Positions 6,279 to 13,869 of a stretch of 15,227 bases of DNA are shown piece after piece. Every line of letters starts with the position of its first letter. Position 1 is the stretch's first letter. A program made the translations under genes and the position numbers. The DNA comes from Phycisphaerae bacterium (GTDB taxonomy: Bacteria > Planctomycetota > Phycisphaerae > Phycisphaerales > SM1A02): contig JAUIHC010000023.1 in the NCBI GenBank assembly GCA_030432455.1, forward strand, positions 1 through 15,227, given 5' to 3'. The notes below the pieces were generated by a model. That model saw nothing but the letters and a program-made list of their open reading frames with translations. It was not told where the DNA came from and did no database searches.

Positions 6279-7307
6279 TCAGGGAGCGCGGTTGGGTCGT
6301 GGATCGTCTGCCATGCTGGCAGACGATGCGGGGCCGATCAGGGCATCCAGCGGCCGGAGAGGGCGACGCGTCGATCCCACGGCCCAGAGGGCGTTCACGG
6401 CGAGATACGCGCCGCCCAACGCGGTGATCGCGGCCGCCACGAGCCACAGCATCGGCCAGGCCACCAGGTCGAGCGCCCGCCCGGCGATCCCGCCGAGCCC
6501 GTCCGCCAGCGTCGACCAGAGCCATCCGGCCTCCATCAGGAGGACGGCGATCGTGGCGGCGACCACCGGGCGGGCGGTCTGAAGTCCTTGCCCGGCAATG
6601 GTGTACGACTCACTTCGTCGTCCGAACTGCTGGAGTGCGTCGCCGACGCCGATGATCAGGAAGGCGACGGCGATGGCCCGAACGGCATCGAACGCCAGCG
6701 CCACAAGGACCAGCGGGGCGGGGGTCGCCCCCCCGCCGCGGATGAGCCCCCCAAGCCCTCGAGCCGCCGAGGTCGCGGCAGCCTCGAGCCCGAGCCCGCC
6801 GGGCAGCAGCGCGATCGCTCCCGACGCCACGAGTGCGATGCCGGACAGGATCGCCAGCCGGTCCGCTCGGCGAGCGTCCGATCGCCGGCCGCCCGCCAGC
6901 GTGGCGGTGAGGGCGAGCACACCGGCGGTCAACGCGGAGACGCCGGCCCAGACGAGGGCGGCATCCAGCCGAGTCCGAGTGAGATCGTCGCTGCCGGACA
7001 GTCCGCGGGGATCGAAGCCGGCCGGGGCGAGCGTCACGGCCGCGGGCAGGGCGACCCCCGCCGCGGTCGCGATCGCGGCGGCGATCGCGAGAAGCGGAAT
7101 CCCCCACACCGATCGTCGGATCCGAGGATCCGATGACGGCGTCTGGTCCACGGTGGTCAGGTCGAGGGCGTGGCGGATGGTCTCCTCGATCGGCAGCCCG
7201 CACTCGGGACAGCGGCCGCCTGCCGCCAGTCCTTGGAGCGGGTAGTCGCACCGCCGGCACGGCAGGTCGGCGATCACCACGAGATTCGTCGGAGCGGGTT
7301 CGGTCAT
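6279..7307 (-). CDS. Zinc-ribbon polytopic membrane protein, function unknown
   Basis: The protein is 342 aa and I do not recognise a specific function. It opens with a cytosolic zinc ribbon, Cys17/Cys20 and Cys33/Cys36, in the form CRRCDYPLQGL...RCPECGLPI. This N-terminal module is familiar on many planctomycete membrane proteins. About six hydrophobic segments follow, roughly at 68-92, 115-138, 150-170, 195-220, 245-265 and 270-295, separated by Arg/Asp-rich turns, so it is probably an inner-membrane protein. The tail is hydrophilic (MADDPRPNRAP). It lies upstream of the chaperone cluster on the same strand with a 223-bp gap, and is divergent from moxR with 101 bp between starts. A perfect 11-bp inverted repeat lies inside its last codons (6303-6327). 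Confidence 0.75.
   Translation of the reverse strand: MTEPAPTNLVVIADLPCRRCDYPLQGLAAGGRCPECGLPIEETIRHALDLTTVDQTPSSDPRIRRSVWGIPLLAIAAAIATAAGVALPAAVTLAPAGFDPRGLSGSDDLTRTRLDAALVWAGVSALTAGVLALTATLAGGRRSDARRADRLAILSGIALVASGAIALLPGGLGLEAAATSAARGLGGLIRGGGATPAPLVLVALAFDAVRAIAVAFLIIGVGDALQQFGRRSESYTIAGQGLQTARPVVAATIAVLLMEAGWLWSTLADGLGGIAGRALDLVAWPMLWLVAAAITALGGAYLAVNALWAVGSTRRPLRPLDALIGPASSASMADDPRPNRAP
6303..6327 (-). terminator. 11-bp inverted repeat inside the 3' end of the zinc-ribbon gene
   Basis: atcgtctgcca (6303-6313) and tggcagacgat (6317-6327) are perfect complements around the 3-nt loop tgc. The hairpin is coded within residues near the C-terminus, about 22 nt before the stop codon (6279-6281). 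There is no U-tract. It may act as a terminator that overlaps the coding end, or as a protein-binding site. Confidence 0.4.
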
Positions 7308-7393
7308 GCTGACCCCGGACGACGCGGGATGAGGCGAGGCGAGAAGGGCGGGGCGTCTCGGAATCGACGCCCGACGACCCGTTCGGTGCCTCG

Positions 7394-7399
7394 TATACT
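7394..7399 (+). promoter_or_regulatory. Putative -10 box of moxR (TATACT)
   Basis: TATACT stands out in a very GC-rich spacer and ends 9 bp before the moxR ATG at 7409. Transcription would begin about 7 nt downstream, nearly at the start codon, and no Shine-Dalgarno is present, so the message may be leaderless. No convincing -35 is seen. GTATAC (7393-7398) is palindromic and could also serve the divergent zinc-ribbon gene. Confidence 0.4.
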
Positions 7400-7408
7400 C
7401 GGCGATTC

Positions 7409-8338
7409 ATGGACGCGACGCTTCAACGGCTGCGTGATTCGATCGCATCGGTCTACATGGGCAACGCCCGGGCCGTCGATCGATTGCTCACCTGCCTGCT
7501 CGCCCGCGGGCACGCGCTGGTCGAGGACGTGCCCGGGGTGGGCAAGACGGTGCTCGCCAATGCGCTCGCCCGCTCGATCGACGCGACCTTCGCCCGCATC
7601 CAGTGCACGCCGGACCTGCTGCCGACCGACATCACCGGCGCCGCCGTCCTCGATCGCGCCACCGGCACCTTCGAGTTCCGCCCCGGCCCGGTGTTCGCGA
7701 ACATCGTGCTTGCCGACGAGATCAACCGGACCACGCCGCGGACCCAGTCGGCCCTCCTCGAGGCGATGAGCGAAGGTCAGGTCTCCGCCGAGGGCGGGAC
7801 GCACGCCCTTCCCGATCCGTTCATGGTGGTCGCCACCCAGAACCCCTACGAGTTCGAGGGGACCTACTTCCTCCCCGAGAATCAGCTCGACCGCTTCCTG
7901 ATGCGGATCGGCCTCGGCTATCCCTCGCCCGACGACGAGGCCCGCATCCTCGATGTGCAGCCCGCCCGGACGACCCTGCAGAGCCTCGAGCCGGTGTTGA
8001 GCGTCGAGGAGGTCCGCGGGCTGCAGCTCCGGACCGACGCGGTGCGGCTCGATCGGAGTCTGGCCGACTATGTCATCGCACTGGCCCAGGCGACCCGCGA
8101 CAGCGACGACCTGCTGGTCGGCATGAGCCCGCGTGGCTCACTGGCCCTGGCGCAGGCCGCCCGGGCGACCGCGATCCTCGACGGCCGCGACCACGTCATC
8201 CCCGAGGACATCGTCGAGAATGTCCTGCCGGTGTGTGCGCACCGCGTGGTGACCCGCACCGCGATGCACGAGGGCGACACCCTGACCGCGCGACGGATCA
8301 TGCAACGCATCCTCGAAAGTGTCGCGAGCCCGGTGTGA
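7409..8338 (+). CDS. MoxR-family AAA+ ATPase
   Basis: MoxR-type AAA+ ATPases (309 aa here) are thought to act as chaperones that assemble or activate protein complexes, often cofactor enzymes or von Willebrand-domain proteins. Visible motifs are Walker A in VEDVPGVGKTVLA (38-50; Lys46, Thr47), the MoxR signature QCTPDLLPTDITG (65-77), Walker B VLADEINR (100-107; Asp103, Glu104), RTQSALLEAMSEGQV, sensor 1 VATQNPYEFEGTYFLPENQLDRF (given here as the stretch at 141-163), and the C-terminal lid with MSPRGSLALAQAARA. Length is normal. The usual neighbours, a DUF58 protein and a transglutaminase or vWA gene, are missing; the next gene on this strand is queC after a repeat-bearing 229-bp gap. The gene appears to be transcribed alone from TATACT, possibly as a leaderless mRNA. 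Confidence 0.93.
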   Translation: MDATLQRLRDSIASVYMGNARAVDRLLTCLLARGHALVEDVPGVGKTVLANALARSIDATFARIQCTPDLLPTDITGAAVLDRATGTFEFRPGPVFANIVLADEINRTTPRTQSALLEAMSEGQVSAEGGTHALPDPFMVVATQNPYEFEGTYFLPENQLDRFLMRIGLGYPSPDDEARILDVQPARTTLQSLEPVLSVEEVRGLQLRTDAVRLDRSLADYVIALAQATRDSDDLLVGMSPRGSLALAQAARATAILDGRDHVIPEDIVENVLPVCAHRVVTRTAMHEGDTLTARRIMQRILESVASPV

Positions 8339-8352
8339 TGTTTGTTTCTTCA

Positions 8353-8390
8353 CCACGGAGAGCACCGAGGAGCACGGAGGGCCACGGAGG
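8353..8390 (+). repeat. 38-nt CCACGGAG repeat, copy 3
   Basis: This copy is the same length as the two near 149-340 and ends with the same GGGCCACGGAGG. It begins 14 nt after the moxR stop codon and runs in the same sense as moxR, as copy 2 does relative to grpE. It has no inverted partner nearby. Confidence 0.85.
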
Positions 8391-8461
8391 GGGATGTGGT
8401 TGGAGTGGACTTGAAGATGGTGTTGGTGTGGTCGCGGCCTTCCTGCGGGCTGATTCACCGT

Positions 8462-8537
8462 GGTTGATTCCTCTCAGGAACATCAACCCGCCACCGTCGT
8501 TCAACCGGCGCCGTGACCCCTCCAGCGCCTCAGGGGT
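8462..8537 (+). promoter_or_regulatory. Two hairpins in the queC leader
   Basis: The first stem pairs GGTTGA (8462-8467) with TCAACC (8483-8488), continued inward by TTCC/GGAA around the loop TCTCA with a 2-nt bulge. The second pairs ACCCCT (8516-8521) with AGGGGT (8532-8537). Both lie between the moxR 3' repeat and the queC ribosome binding site AGGAG (8556-8560). The place suits a preQ1-type control element, but I cannot match the preQ1-I core, so no riboswitch is claimed. Confidence 0.35.
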
Positions 8538-8567
8538 GAACATCGAATCAGCATCAGGAGCGAGATC

Positions 8568-9224
8568 GTGAACGCCGTGGTGTTGTTGTCGGGTGGCCTT
8601 GATTCTTCGACGGTGCTCGCGTGGGCGCGGGCCGAGGGGCGGGCGTGTTTCGCGTTGTCGTTCGACTACGGGCAGCGGCATCGGGTCGAGCTGGAGCGGG
8701 CCGCCGAGATCGCCGCCGCGCTCGGCGCCGCCGAGCACGTCATCTCGAAGATCGACCTTCGCGCCTTCGGTGGCTCGGCGCTCACCGACGACATCGAGGT
8801 GCCGAAGGATCGGATCGACGCGCACGGGCAGGGCGGCGAGGCGATCCCGGTGACCTACGTCCCGGCGCGGAACACGATCTTCCTGAGTCACGCCCTCGCC
8901 TATGCCGAGGTCCGCGGCGCCGCCGAGATCTGGCTGGGCATCAACGCCATCGACTACTCGGGCTATCCCGACTGCCGTCCCGAGTACCTCGAGGCGTTCC
9001 AGCGGTTGGCGGATCTCGCGACCAGGGCCGGGGTCGAGGGGCACGGGCCGCGGTTCGTGGCCCCGCTGGTCGAGTTGTCCAAGATCGACATCGTCCGCAA
9101 GGCTCGCGAACTCGGGGTGCCGATCGATCGCACCCTCAGTTGCTACGACCCGGGACCGGACGGCGTTCCCTGCGGCCGTTGCGACAGCTGCATCATGCGG
9201 ACGGCGGCGATCGCGGAGGCGTGA
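8568..9224 (+). CDS. queC: QueC, 7-cyano-7-deazaguanine (preQ0) synthase
   Basis: QueC converts 7-carboxy-7-deazaguanine to preQ0 with ATP and ammonia, the step before queuosine branches off. The protein is 218 aa, typical of the family. The ATP-pyrophosphatase P-loop SGGLDSST is at 8-15, followed by SFDYGQRHRVEL (31-42), VPARNTIFLSHALAYAE (98-114) and the C-terminal zinc site Cys192, Cys202, Cys205 and Cys208 (SCYDPGPDGVPCGRCDSC). The start codon is GTG, fixed by AGGAG 7 nt upstream and the conserved AVVLLSGGLDS start. No other queuosine gene (queD, queE, folE) is in the window, so it appears to be a single-gene unit. Two hairpins lie in its leader. Confidence 0.97.
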   Translation: MNAVVLLSGGLDSSTVLAWARAEGRACFALSFDYGQRHRVELERAAEIAAALGAAEHVISKIDLRAFGGSALTDDIEVPKDRIDAHGQGGEAIPVTYVPARNTIFLSHALAYAEVRGAAEIWLGINAIDYSGYPDCRPEYLEAFQRLADLATRAGVEGHGPRFVAPLVELSKIDIVRKARELGVPIDRTLSCYDPGPDGVPCGRCDSCIMRTAAIAEA

Positions 9225-9243
9225 GGCGGGGGTGAGCGAGGGA

Positions 9244-9271
9244 GAGAATCGAGAATCGAGAATAGAGAATG
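9244..9271 (+). repeat. Four tandem 7-bp GAGAATC units
   Basis: GAGAATC, GAGAATC, GAGAATA and GAGAATG lie head to tail, starting 19 nt after the queC stop. Similar AGAATCG-type simple repeats recur in intergenic DNA of many environmental bacteria, as I recall, and produce spurious ORFs reading 'RESRIEN'. No gene is called on it. Confidence 0.8.
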
Positions 9272-9336
9272 GAAACGGGGTGGATGGCCGATCTCTGGAC
9301 GGTCGTCCGCTTCCGACGCTGCCGGAGAACCGAACC

Positions 9337-9726
9337 ATGGGCAACGATCCCGCCATCGCCGACGCCGCCGCTGCCGGCGGCTTTCTCATCGCCTGCACGA
9401 TCTATCTCGTGCTCCTCGCCTTCGTCATCGCGGGAGGCTGGAAGATGCTCTCGAAGGGCGGTCTGCTCGGAGTGGCGATCATCGTGCCCTTCTGGAACGC
9501 GATCGCGCTGGCCCAGCTCGCCCAGAAGCCGTGGTGGTGGGGCCTGCTGACCCTGATTCCCATCGTCGGCATCGTCTTCGCCGTCCTGATCATGCACGGC
9601 ATCTCGACCGCCTTCGGTCGCGGCGTCGGCACCACGATCGGACTCGTCCTGCTCTACCCGATCTTCTCCTGCATCCTGGGCTTCGGCTCGGCGAAGTATC
9701 AGGGCAAGGCGACCGGGTTCGAGTGA
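9337..9726 (+). CDS. DUF5684 small membrane protein
   Basis: The protein is 129 aa with four predicted membrane segments, about 14-34, 42-60, 65-88 and 96-115. The pattern VPFWNAIALAQLAQKPWWWGLL, then LIPIVGIVFAV, FGRGVGTTIGLVLLYPIF and a final GFGSAKYQG, matches my memory of the DUF5684 family, small integral membrane proteins of unknown function sometimes fused to signal peptidase I. (The first motif lies at about residues 50-71.) The ATG at 9337 is preferred over a longer reading frame because GGAG lies 9 nt upstream and the first residues fit a short cytosolic or periplasmic tail. Codons upstream of it overlap queC and the GAGAATC repeat. It may share a transcript with queC, 112 bp upstream. 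It converges with gyrB across 73 bp with no obvious terminator. Confidence 0.8.
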   Translation: MGNDPAIADAAAAGGFLIACTIYLVLLAFVIAGGWKMLSKGGLLGVAIIVPFWNAIALAQLAQKPWWWGLLTLIPIVGIVFAVLIMHGISTAFGRGVGTTIGLVLLYPIFSCILGFGSAKYQGKATGFE

Positions 9727-9799
9727 GCCGCGGCCGGCTCGGTGACCGCGCGAAGTCGCAATCTCCTGCTCACCTGATCTCCTGCTGTCGCCGAAGGCG

Positions 9800-12364
9800 T
9801 CACACGTCGAGGTTCTTCACCTCGAGGGCGTGCTTCTCGATGTAGTTCCGCCGGGCCTCGACGTTCTCGCCCATCAGGGTCGAGAAGAGCGCGTCGGCTT
9901 CGCTCGCCGCATCCCAGCTCACGCGGAGGAGCGTGCGGGCCTCGGGGTCCATGGTCGTCTCCCAGAGCTGCAGGGCTTCCATTTCGCCCAGACCCTTGAA
10001 GCGCTTCACTTCGATGCCGCGGCGTCCGACATCCTGCATCGTGCGGACGATCGCGGGGACGTTGGCGGCCTCGACCAGCTCGCCCTCGGCTCCCTCCTCG
10101 GCCTTCTTCGAGTTGGCGACCAGCCACCCGTAGCGGGTCGGGAGCCGTTCGCCGGTGACCGCCTCCTCCTGCACCAGCGCCCAGTCGTCGATCGAGACCT
10201 GGAATTCGCCGAGCTCGCCGATGATGCGGTCGATCTCGCGGTTCTCGTGCAGCTCGCGCAGCGTGGCGAGCGTCTCGGGATCGGGCGCCGCCCCCGCGTC
10301 CTCCGACGGGACATCCACGACCAGACCCCGCTCGCCGACGAACGCGAGCGCGTCGCGCTCCGACCAGAAGAACCGCTCGCCCGCGTTCCAGCGCAGGTGG
10401 AAGCGGGGAAGGCGTCCGTCGCGATCGGGATCGTCGCCGCGGGTCGCCAGCAGATCGGTGAACAGGATGCCGCGGCGCTGTGAGACGGTCACGAGCTCGT
10501 CGAGCCGCTCCAGTCGGCGAAGCAGGCGGCGGGCGTCGTCGCCCTCGACCCGATGCGAGATCGCCCCGTTCTCCCCCCGCACCACGAAGATCGCGTGCTG
10601 CAGGGCGAGGTCGGTGAGGACCTCGTTCATGCGCTTGTCGTTGAGGACATACTGGGCCTTCTTGCCGCGGACCACCTGATACAGCGGCGGCTGCGCGATG
10701 TAGACATGGCCGCGACGCACGAGCTCGGGCATCTGGCGGAAGAAGAACGTCAGCAGCAGGGTGCGGATGTGCGAGCCGTCCACATCGGCGTCGGTCATGA
10801 TCACGATGCGGCCGTAGCGGAGCTTCGAGACATCGAAGTCCTCGCCGATGCCGCACTGGAGCGCCTGGATGAGGGTGCGGATCTCCTCGAATCCGAGCAC
10901 CTTGTCCAGCCGCGCCTTCTCGACATTCAGCAGCTTGCCGCGGAGCGGCAGGATCGCCTGCGTGACGTGATCACGCCCGCCCTTCGCGCTGCCGCCTGCG
11001 GAATCACCCTCGACGAGGAAGATCTCGGTGGCGGCGACGTCGCTGCTCGAGCAGTCGGCGAGCTTGTGGGGCATGCCGCCGGAGTCGAGGGCGCCCTTTC
11101 GCTTGATGAGTTCGCGGGCCTTGCGGGCGGCTTCGCGGGCCTGAGCGGCGAGCACGGCCTTCTGCGCGATCTGCTTCGCCTCGCTCGGGTGCTGGTCGAG
11201 CCAGGCGCCCAGACCGTCGGCGACGAGCTGACTCACGAAGCCTTCGGCCTCCTGATTGAGCAGCTTCTCCTTGGTCTGGTTGTTGAACTGCGGATCGGCG
11301 ATCTTCACGCTCACGATCGCGGTCAGGCCCTCGCGCAGGTCGTCGCCGCTCGGGGTGAGGTCCTTCAGCAGGTTGTTCTTCTTCGCGTACCCGTTGATGG
11401 TGCGGGTGAGGGCGGTCTTGAAGCCCTGCACGTGCGTGCCGCCGTCGGGGTTGAAGATGTTGTTGCCGAACGCCAGCAGATTCTCGCTGGTCGAATCGGT
11501 GTACTGCATCGCGACCTCGGCGCGGATCTTGAGATCCTCGTCCGACGCATCGAGGTGGATGATCGGACTGTCGGCCCGCTTGGCCGCATTGAGGTGCGTG
11601 ACGTAGGCGAGCAGGCCCCGCTCGTCGTGGTAGGTCTCCTCGCGGATGCGGCCGCTCTCGTCCACCCGCTCGTCGATGAGTCGGATCACCACGCCCGAGT
11701 TCAGGTACGCGAGTTCGCGCAGGCGGTGCTGCAGCGTCTCGAAGCGGAACTCGGTGTCGGGGAAGATCTGCGGGTCGGGCTTGAACGCGATGCGGGTGCC
11801 GTTGCGGCCCGACGGAATGTCCTCGACGCCGTCCTGATCGACATCGCGGAGCGGCTCGGCGACCTCGCCGCGCTCGAATCCGATGCGCTTCACGCCGCCG
11901 TCCTTCGCGACCTCGACATGGGTCCACTCCGAGAGTGCGTTGACGCACTTCACGCCGACGCCGTGCAGACCGCCGGAGACCTTGTACGCGTTGTCGCCGA
12001 ACTTGCCGCCCGCGTGCAGCTGGGTGAGGATGACCTCGACCGCGGGGCGTCCGTCGATGAGCGGGTTCTCGTGCTTCATCGGCCCGGTCGGCATGCCGCG
12101 GCCGTCGTCGGTGACGGTGCACGAGCCGTCCACTCCGAGCCGCACCGTCACGCGGGTGGCGAAGCCCGCCATCGCCTCGTCGATCGCGTTGTCCACGCAC
12201 TCGTAGACGAGGTGATGCAGCGCGTTGAGCCCGGTGCCGCCGACGTACATGCCCGGTCGCTTGCGGACCGCCTCGAGGCCTTCGAGGACTTGGATCGAGT
12301 CGCTGGTGTAGTCGTCGCCGGCGGAGGAACTGGAGGTGTCGGCGGGGTCCGTCGGTGACGTCAT
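9800..12364 (-). CDS. gyrB: DNA gyrase subunit B
   Basis: GyrB is the ATPase and Toprim subunit of gyrase, which introduces negative supercoils together with GyrA. The 854-aa protein has a GHKL ATPase domain: Glu55 and Asn59 in YECVDNAIDEA, DDGRGMP at 86-92, and the ATP lid GGLHGVGVKCVNALS at 131-145. The QTK loop is at 363-365, the Toprim motif EGDSAGGSA at 452-460, and the metal aspartates are in DADVDGSH (525-532). After PPLYQVVRGKK a roughly 170-180-residue insertion precedes RFKGLGEMEALQLWETTMDPEARTLLRV, an E. coli-type long GyrB, not the ~640-aa short form. RKRPGMYVG near the start and the tail ALEVKNLDV are intact. ParE is less likely because of the overall GyrB-type motifs. The ATG at 12364 lacks a strong Shine-Dalgarno (GAAGAG). 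The gene follows the HD-GYP gene by 135 bp. Confidence 0.95.
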   Translation of the reverse strand: MTSPTDPADTSSSSAGDDYTSDSIQVLEGLEAVRKRPGMYVGGTGLNALHHLVYECVDNAIDEAMAGFATRVTVRLGVDGSCTVTDDGRGMPTGPMKHENPLIDGRPAVEVILTQLHAGGKFGDNAYKVSGGLHGVGVKCVNALSEWTHVEVAKDGGVKRIGFERGEVAEPLRDVDQDGVEDIPSGRNGTRIAFKPDPQIFPDTEFRFETLQHRLRELAYLNSGVVIRLIDERVDESGRIREETYHDERGLLAYVTHLNAAKRADSPIIHLDASDEDLKIRAEVAMQYTDSTSENLLAFGNNIFNPDGGTHVQGFKTALTRTINGYAKKNNLLKDLTPSGDDLREGLTAIVSVKIADPQFNNQTKEKLLNQEAEGFVSQLVADGLGAWLDQHPSEAKQIAQKAVLAAQAREAARKARELIKRKGALDSGGMPHKLADCSSSDVAATEIFLVEGDSAGGSAKGGRDHVTQAILPLRGKLLNVEKARLDKVLGFEEIRTLIQALQCGIGEDFDVSKLRYGRIVIMTDADVDGSHIRTLLLTFFFRQMPELVRRGHVYIAQPPLYQVVRGKKAQYVLNDKRMNEVLTDLALQHAIFVVRGENGAISHRVEGDDARRLLRRLERLDELVTVSQRRGILFTDLLATRGDDPDRDGRLPRFHLRWNAGERFFWSERDALAFVGERGLVVDVPSEDAGAAPDPETLATLRELHENREIDRIIGELGEFQVSIDDWALVQEEAVTGERLPTRYGWLVANSKKAEEGAEGELVEAANVPAIVRTMQDVGRRGIEVKRFKGLGEMEALQLWETTMDPEARTLLRVSWDAASEADALFSTLMGENVEARRNYIEKHALEVKNLDV

Positions 12365-12457
12365 CTCGGCTCTTCGTGGGGGGCTGGAGGGCGCCCGGAT
12401 CGGGGCGGCAGCGACGGTCGCGAGGAGGCCGTCGGGCCCGACGCGGAACGACCCGGC

Positions 12458-12463
12458 ATTCTA
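12458..12463 (-). promoter_or_regulatory. Putative -10 box for gyrB (TAGAAT)
   Basis: On the minus strand TAGAAT lies about 94 bp upstream of the gyrB start, in the only AT-containing patch of the 135-bp gap after the HD-GYP gene. No convincing -35 hexamer is seen at 16-18 bp. It would give gyrB its own promoter with a leader of about 85 nt. Confidence 0.3.
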
Positions 12464-12499
12464 CCGGAAACCGGGTGTCCGACCGGCGGAACATGCCGA

Positions 12500-13654
12500 T
12501 CAGGCGGCCTGATCCCTGGTCGGTTCCCGCAGGATCTCCGGCCATTCCCCGGTCGGCGTCACCGGGCGGCCGTCGTGCCGCACGATCGTGACGTCCGGTT
12601 CGGCGGCGAGATCGATCTCACGACCGTCACCGCGTCGCCGCAGCACCCGGACCAGCGGTTGCATCGGGGCGTCGGCGTCCACCCGCAGCACCACCGCTCG
12701 AGGGCCGGTCGAAAGCGTCACCACGGTGCCGGGCGGGAACGGCGGGGCGGCCACCGGGAGCGCCCGCAGCACCTCGGGGTCGAACCAGACGGCCCGGGCC
12801 GGATCGGTCATCCACCGGAGCGTGTCGAGCCTCGATTCGTCGGGCATCGCCGTGCGTCGCCGGTCGAAGTGGTCGGCGACCGCGACGATCCGGGCGTAGA
12901 TGTGGATCTCCTGGCCCCTTCGGGCTCGGAACGTCGCGTCGTTCATCCGCGGATACCCGCTGCCGTCGAACCGCTGGTGATGCTGGGCGGCTCCCGCGAC
13001 GATCGACGCCGGGGCCACGCGATCGAGCAGCCGACGCACCGCGACGCAGTGGGGCGACTCGGCGTTCGCATCGGGGTCTTCGAGGTTCTCCGTGCATGGC
13101 TCGGCGAGCCGTCCGGCATCGTGCAGGAGTCCGCAGAGGGCGACCGGTGCCAGATCGGTGGCTCGTCTGAACGAGAGCCGCGACCGGGCCGCGGCCAGCC
13201 GGTCCTTGAGCAGGAGACCGAGCAGCAGCGACAGATGGGCGACCGAGACCGCGTGGCGGGCGTCCTCGTCCTCGCTCCCGGCGACCTCGGTGACGAGTCG
13301 GGCGAGTCCCGGTTCGCGGTTGGCCTCGTCAACCATCGCCGAGACCGCGTCCTGCATGTCCTCGTAGGCGACTCCGGGGTTGCGGGTGCCCACGATCGAC
13401 CGCATCGCGGGGCCGGCCTGGTCGGCGAGGTCGTCCCGGGCGGTCTCGAGCCCGGCGGGGAGGAACTCCTCGACGCCCTCGGTCCCGGGGTGCTCGATCC
13501 AGGCCTGTCGGATCCCGATCCGGGCGAGCCGCTCCAGGGTGGAGACATCCAGCACCGCGCCGGCGGCCAGCAGCATCTCGCGACGACCGTGGCGACGGAG
13601 TGGCCGGGCGAGGACCTCGCCCGGTTCAAGACCGTGGATCGACTTCAGCAGCAT
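12500..13654 (-). CDS. HD-GYP domain protein, probable c-di-GMP phosphodiesterase
   Basis: The protein is 384 aa. An N-terminal module (1-66; LLKSIHGLEPGEVLARPL, AAGAVLD, LERLARIGIRQAWIE) resembles the segment that often precedes HD-GYP domains. The HD domain has His134, His178-Asp179 (LLHDAGR), His202, His225-His226, the GYP motif DGSGYP (230-235) and Asp261 in AVADHFD, so the metal ligands are in place. The C-terminal part (307-360, FPPGTVVTLSTGPRAVV) is also typical. Two conserved positions differ: HDxGK is HDAGR and HHExxDGxGYP is HHQRFDGSGYP, so activity is likely but not certain. No receiver or sensor domain is present. The ATG at 13654 is chosen because GGGAGGGG lies just upstream and it begins the recognisable module; the frame stays open another 239 codons, but that part overlaps the divergent amidase and has no recognisable domain. 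Confidence 0.88.
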   Translation of the reverse strand: MLLKSIHGLEPGEVLARPLRRHGRREMLLAAGAVLDVSTLERLARIGIRQAWIEHPGTEGVEEFLPAGLETARDDLADQAGPAMRSIVGTRNPGVAYEDMQDAVSAMVDEANREPGLARLVTEVAGSEDEDARHAVSVAHLSLLLGLLLKDRLAAARSRLSFRRATDLAPVALCGLLHDAGRLAEPCTENLEDPDANAESPHCVAVRRLLDRVAPASIVAGAAQHHQRFDGSGYPRMNDATFRARRGQEIHIYARIVAVADHFDRRRTAMPDESRLDTLRWMTDPARAVWFDPEVLRALPVAAPPFPPGTVVTLSTGPRAVVLRVDADAPMQPLVRVLRRRGDGREIDLAAEPDVTIVRHDGRPVTPTGEWPEILREPTRDQAA

Positions 13655-13839
13655 GTGCCGCCCCTCCCGGAACCCCTCGGAATCGACCACCGCGGCGGAC
13701 GGTCGTGTGGGAGGGCGATCGGCTCGATCCGGAGGGGTGCTCGCCTGCGCGTCGGGCCGTTTCCGTCTGTGCGGGGGTGGTTCCCGGCGCAACCCTCCCG
13801 AGCCGCGCGACATGGGGCCGGGTACGGATGACGGCGTCC

Positions 13840-13845
13840 TATACT
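13840..13845 (+). promoter_or_regulatory. Putative -10 box of the amidase transcript (TATACT)
   Basis: TATACT here is identical to the box before moxR and stands out in GC-rich DNA between the divergent HD-GYP and amidase genes. It would give the amidase a leader of about 205 nt. No clear -35 is visible. The 403-bp region 13655-14057 otherwise holds only the tandem repeat and mini-ORFs described separately. Confidence 0.4.
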
Positions 13846-13869
13846 GGAGCCGCGCCGTCGGGCAGGTCG

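Noticed and set aside
2158..6427. Long open frames on the plus strand opposite both groEL genes
   Set aside because: They are antisense shadows of highly conserved genes in GC-rich DNA, have low-complexity Ala/Gly/Asp-rich products with no recognised domain, and lack ribosome sites.
8339..8567. CRISPR-like array or small RNA gene
   Set aside because: Only one 38-nt repeat copy with internal 10-nt periodicity is present, without spacers of regular length; no tRNA or known RNA fold was recognised.
8298..9398. Minus-strand open frame through the queC leader and queC
   Set aside because: It is a read of queC in antisense plus the CCACGGAG and GAGAATC repeats; no support as a gene.
10553..12358. 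601-codon open frame opposite gyrB
   Set aside because: It mirrors gyrB codon structure; the product is a Leu/Ala/Val/Asp-rich shadow with no family signature.
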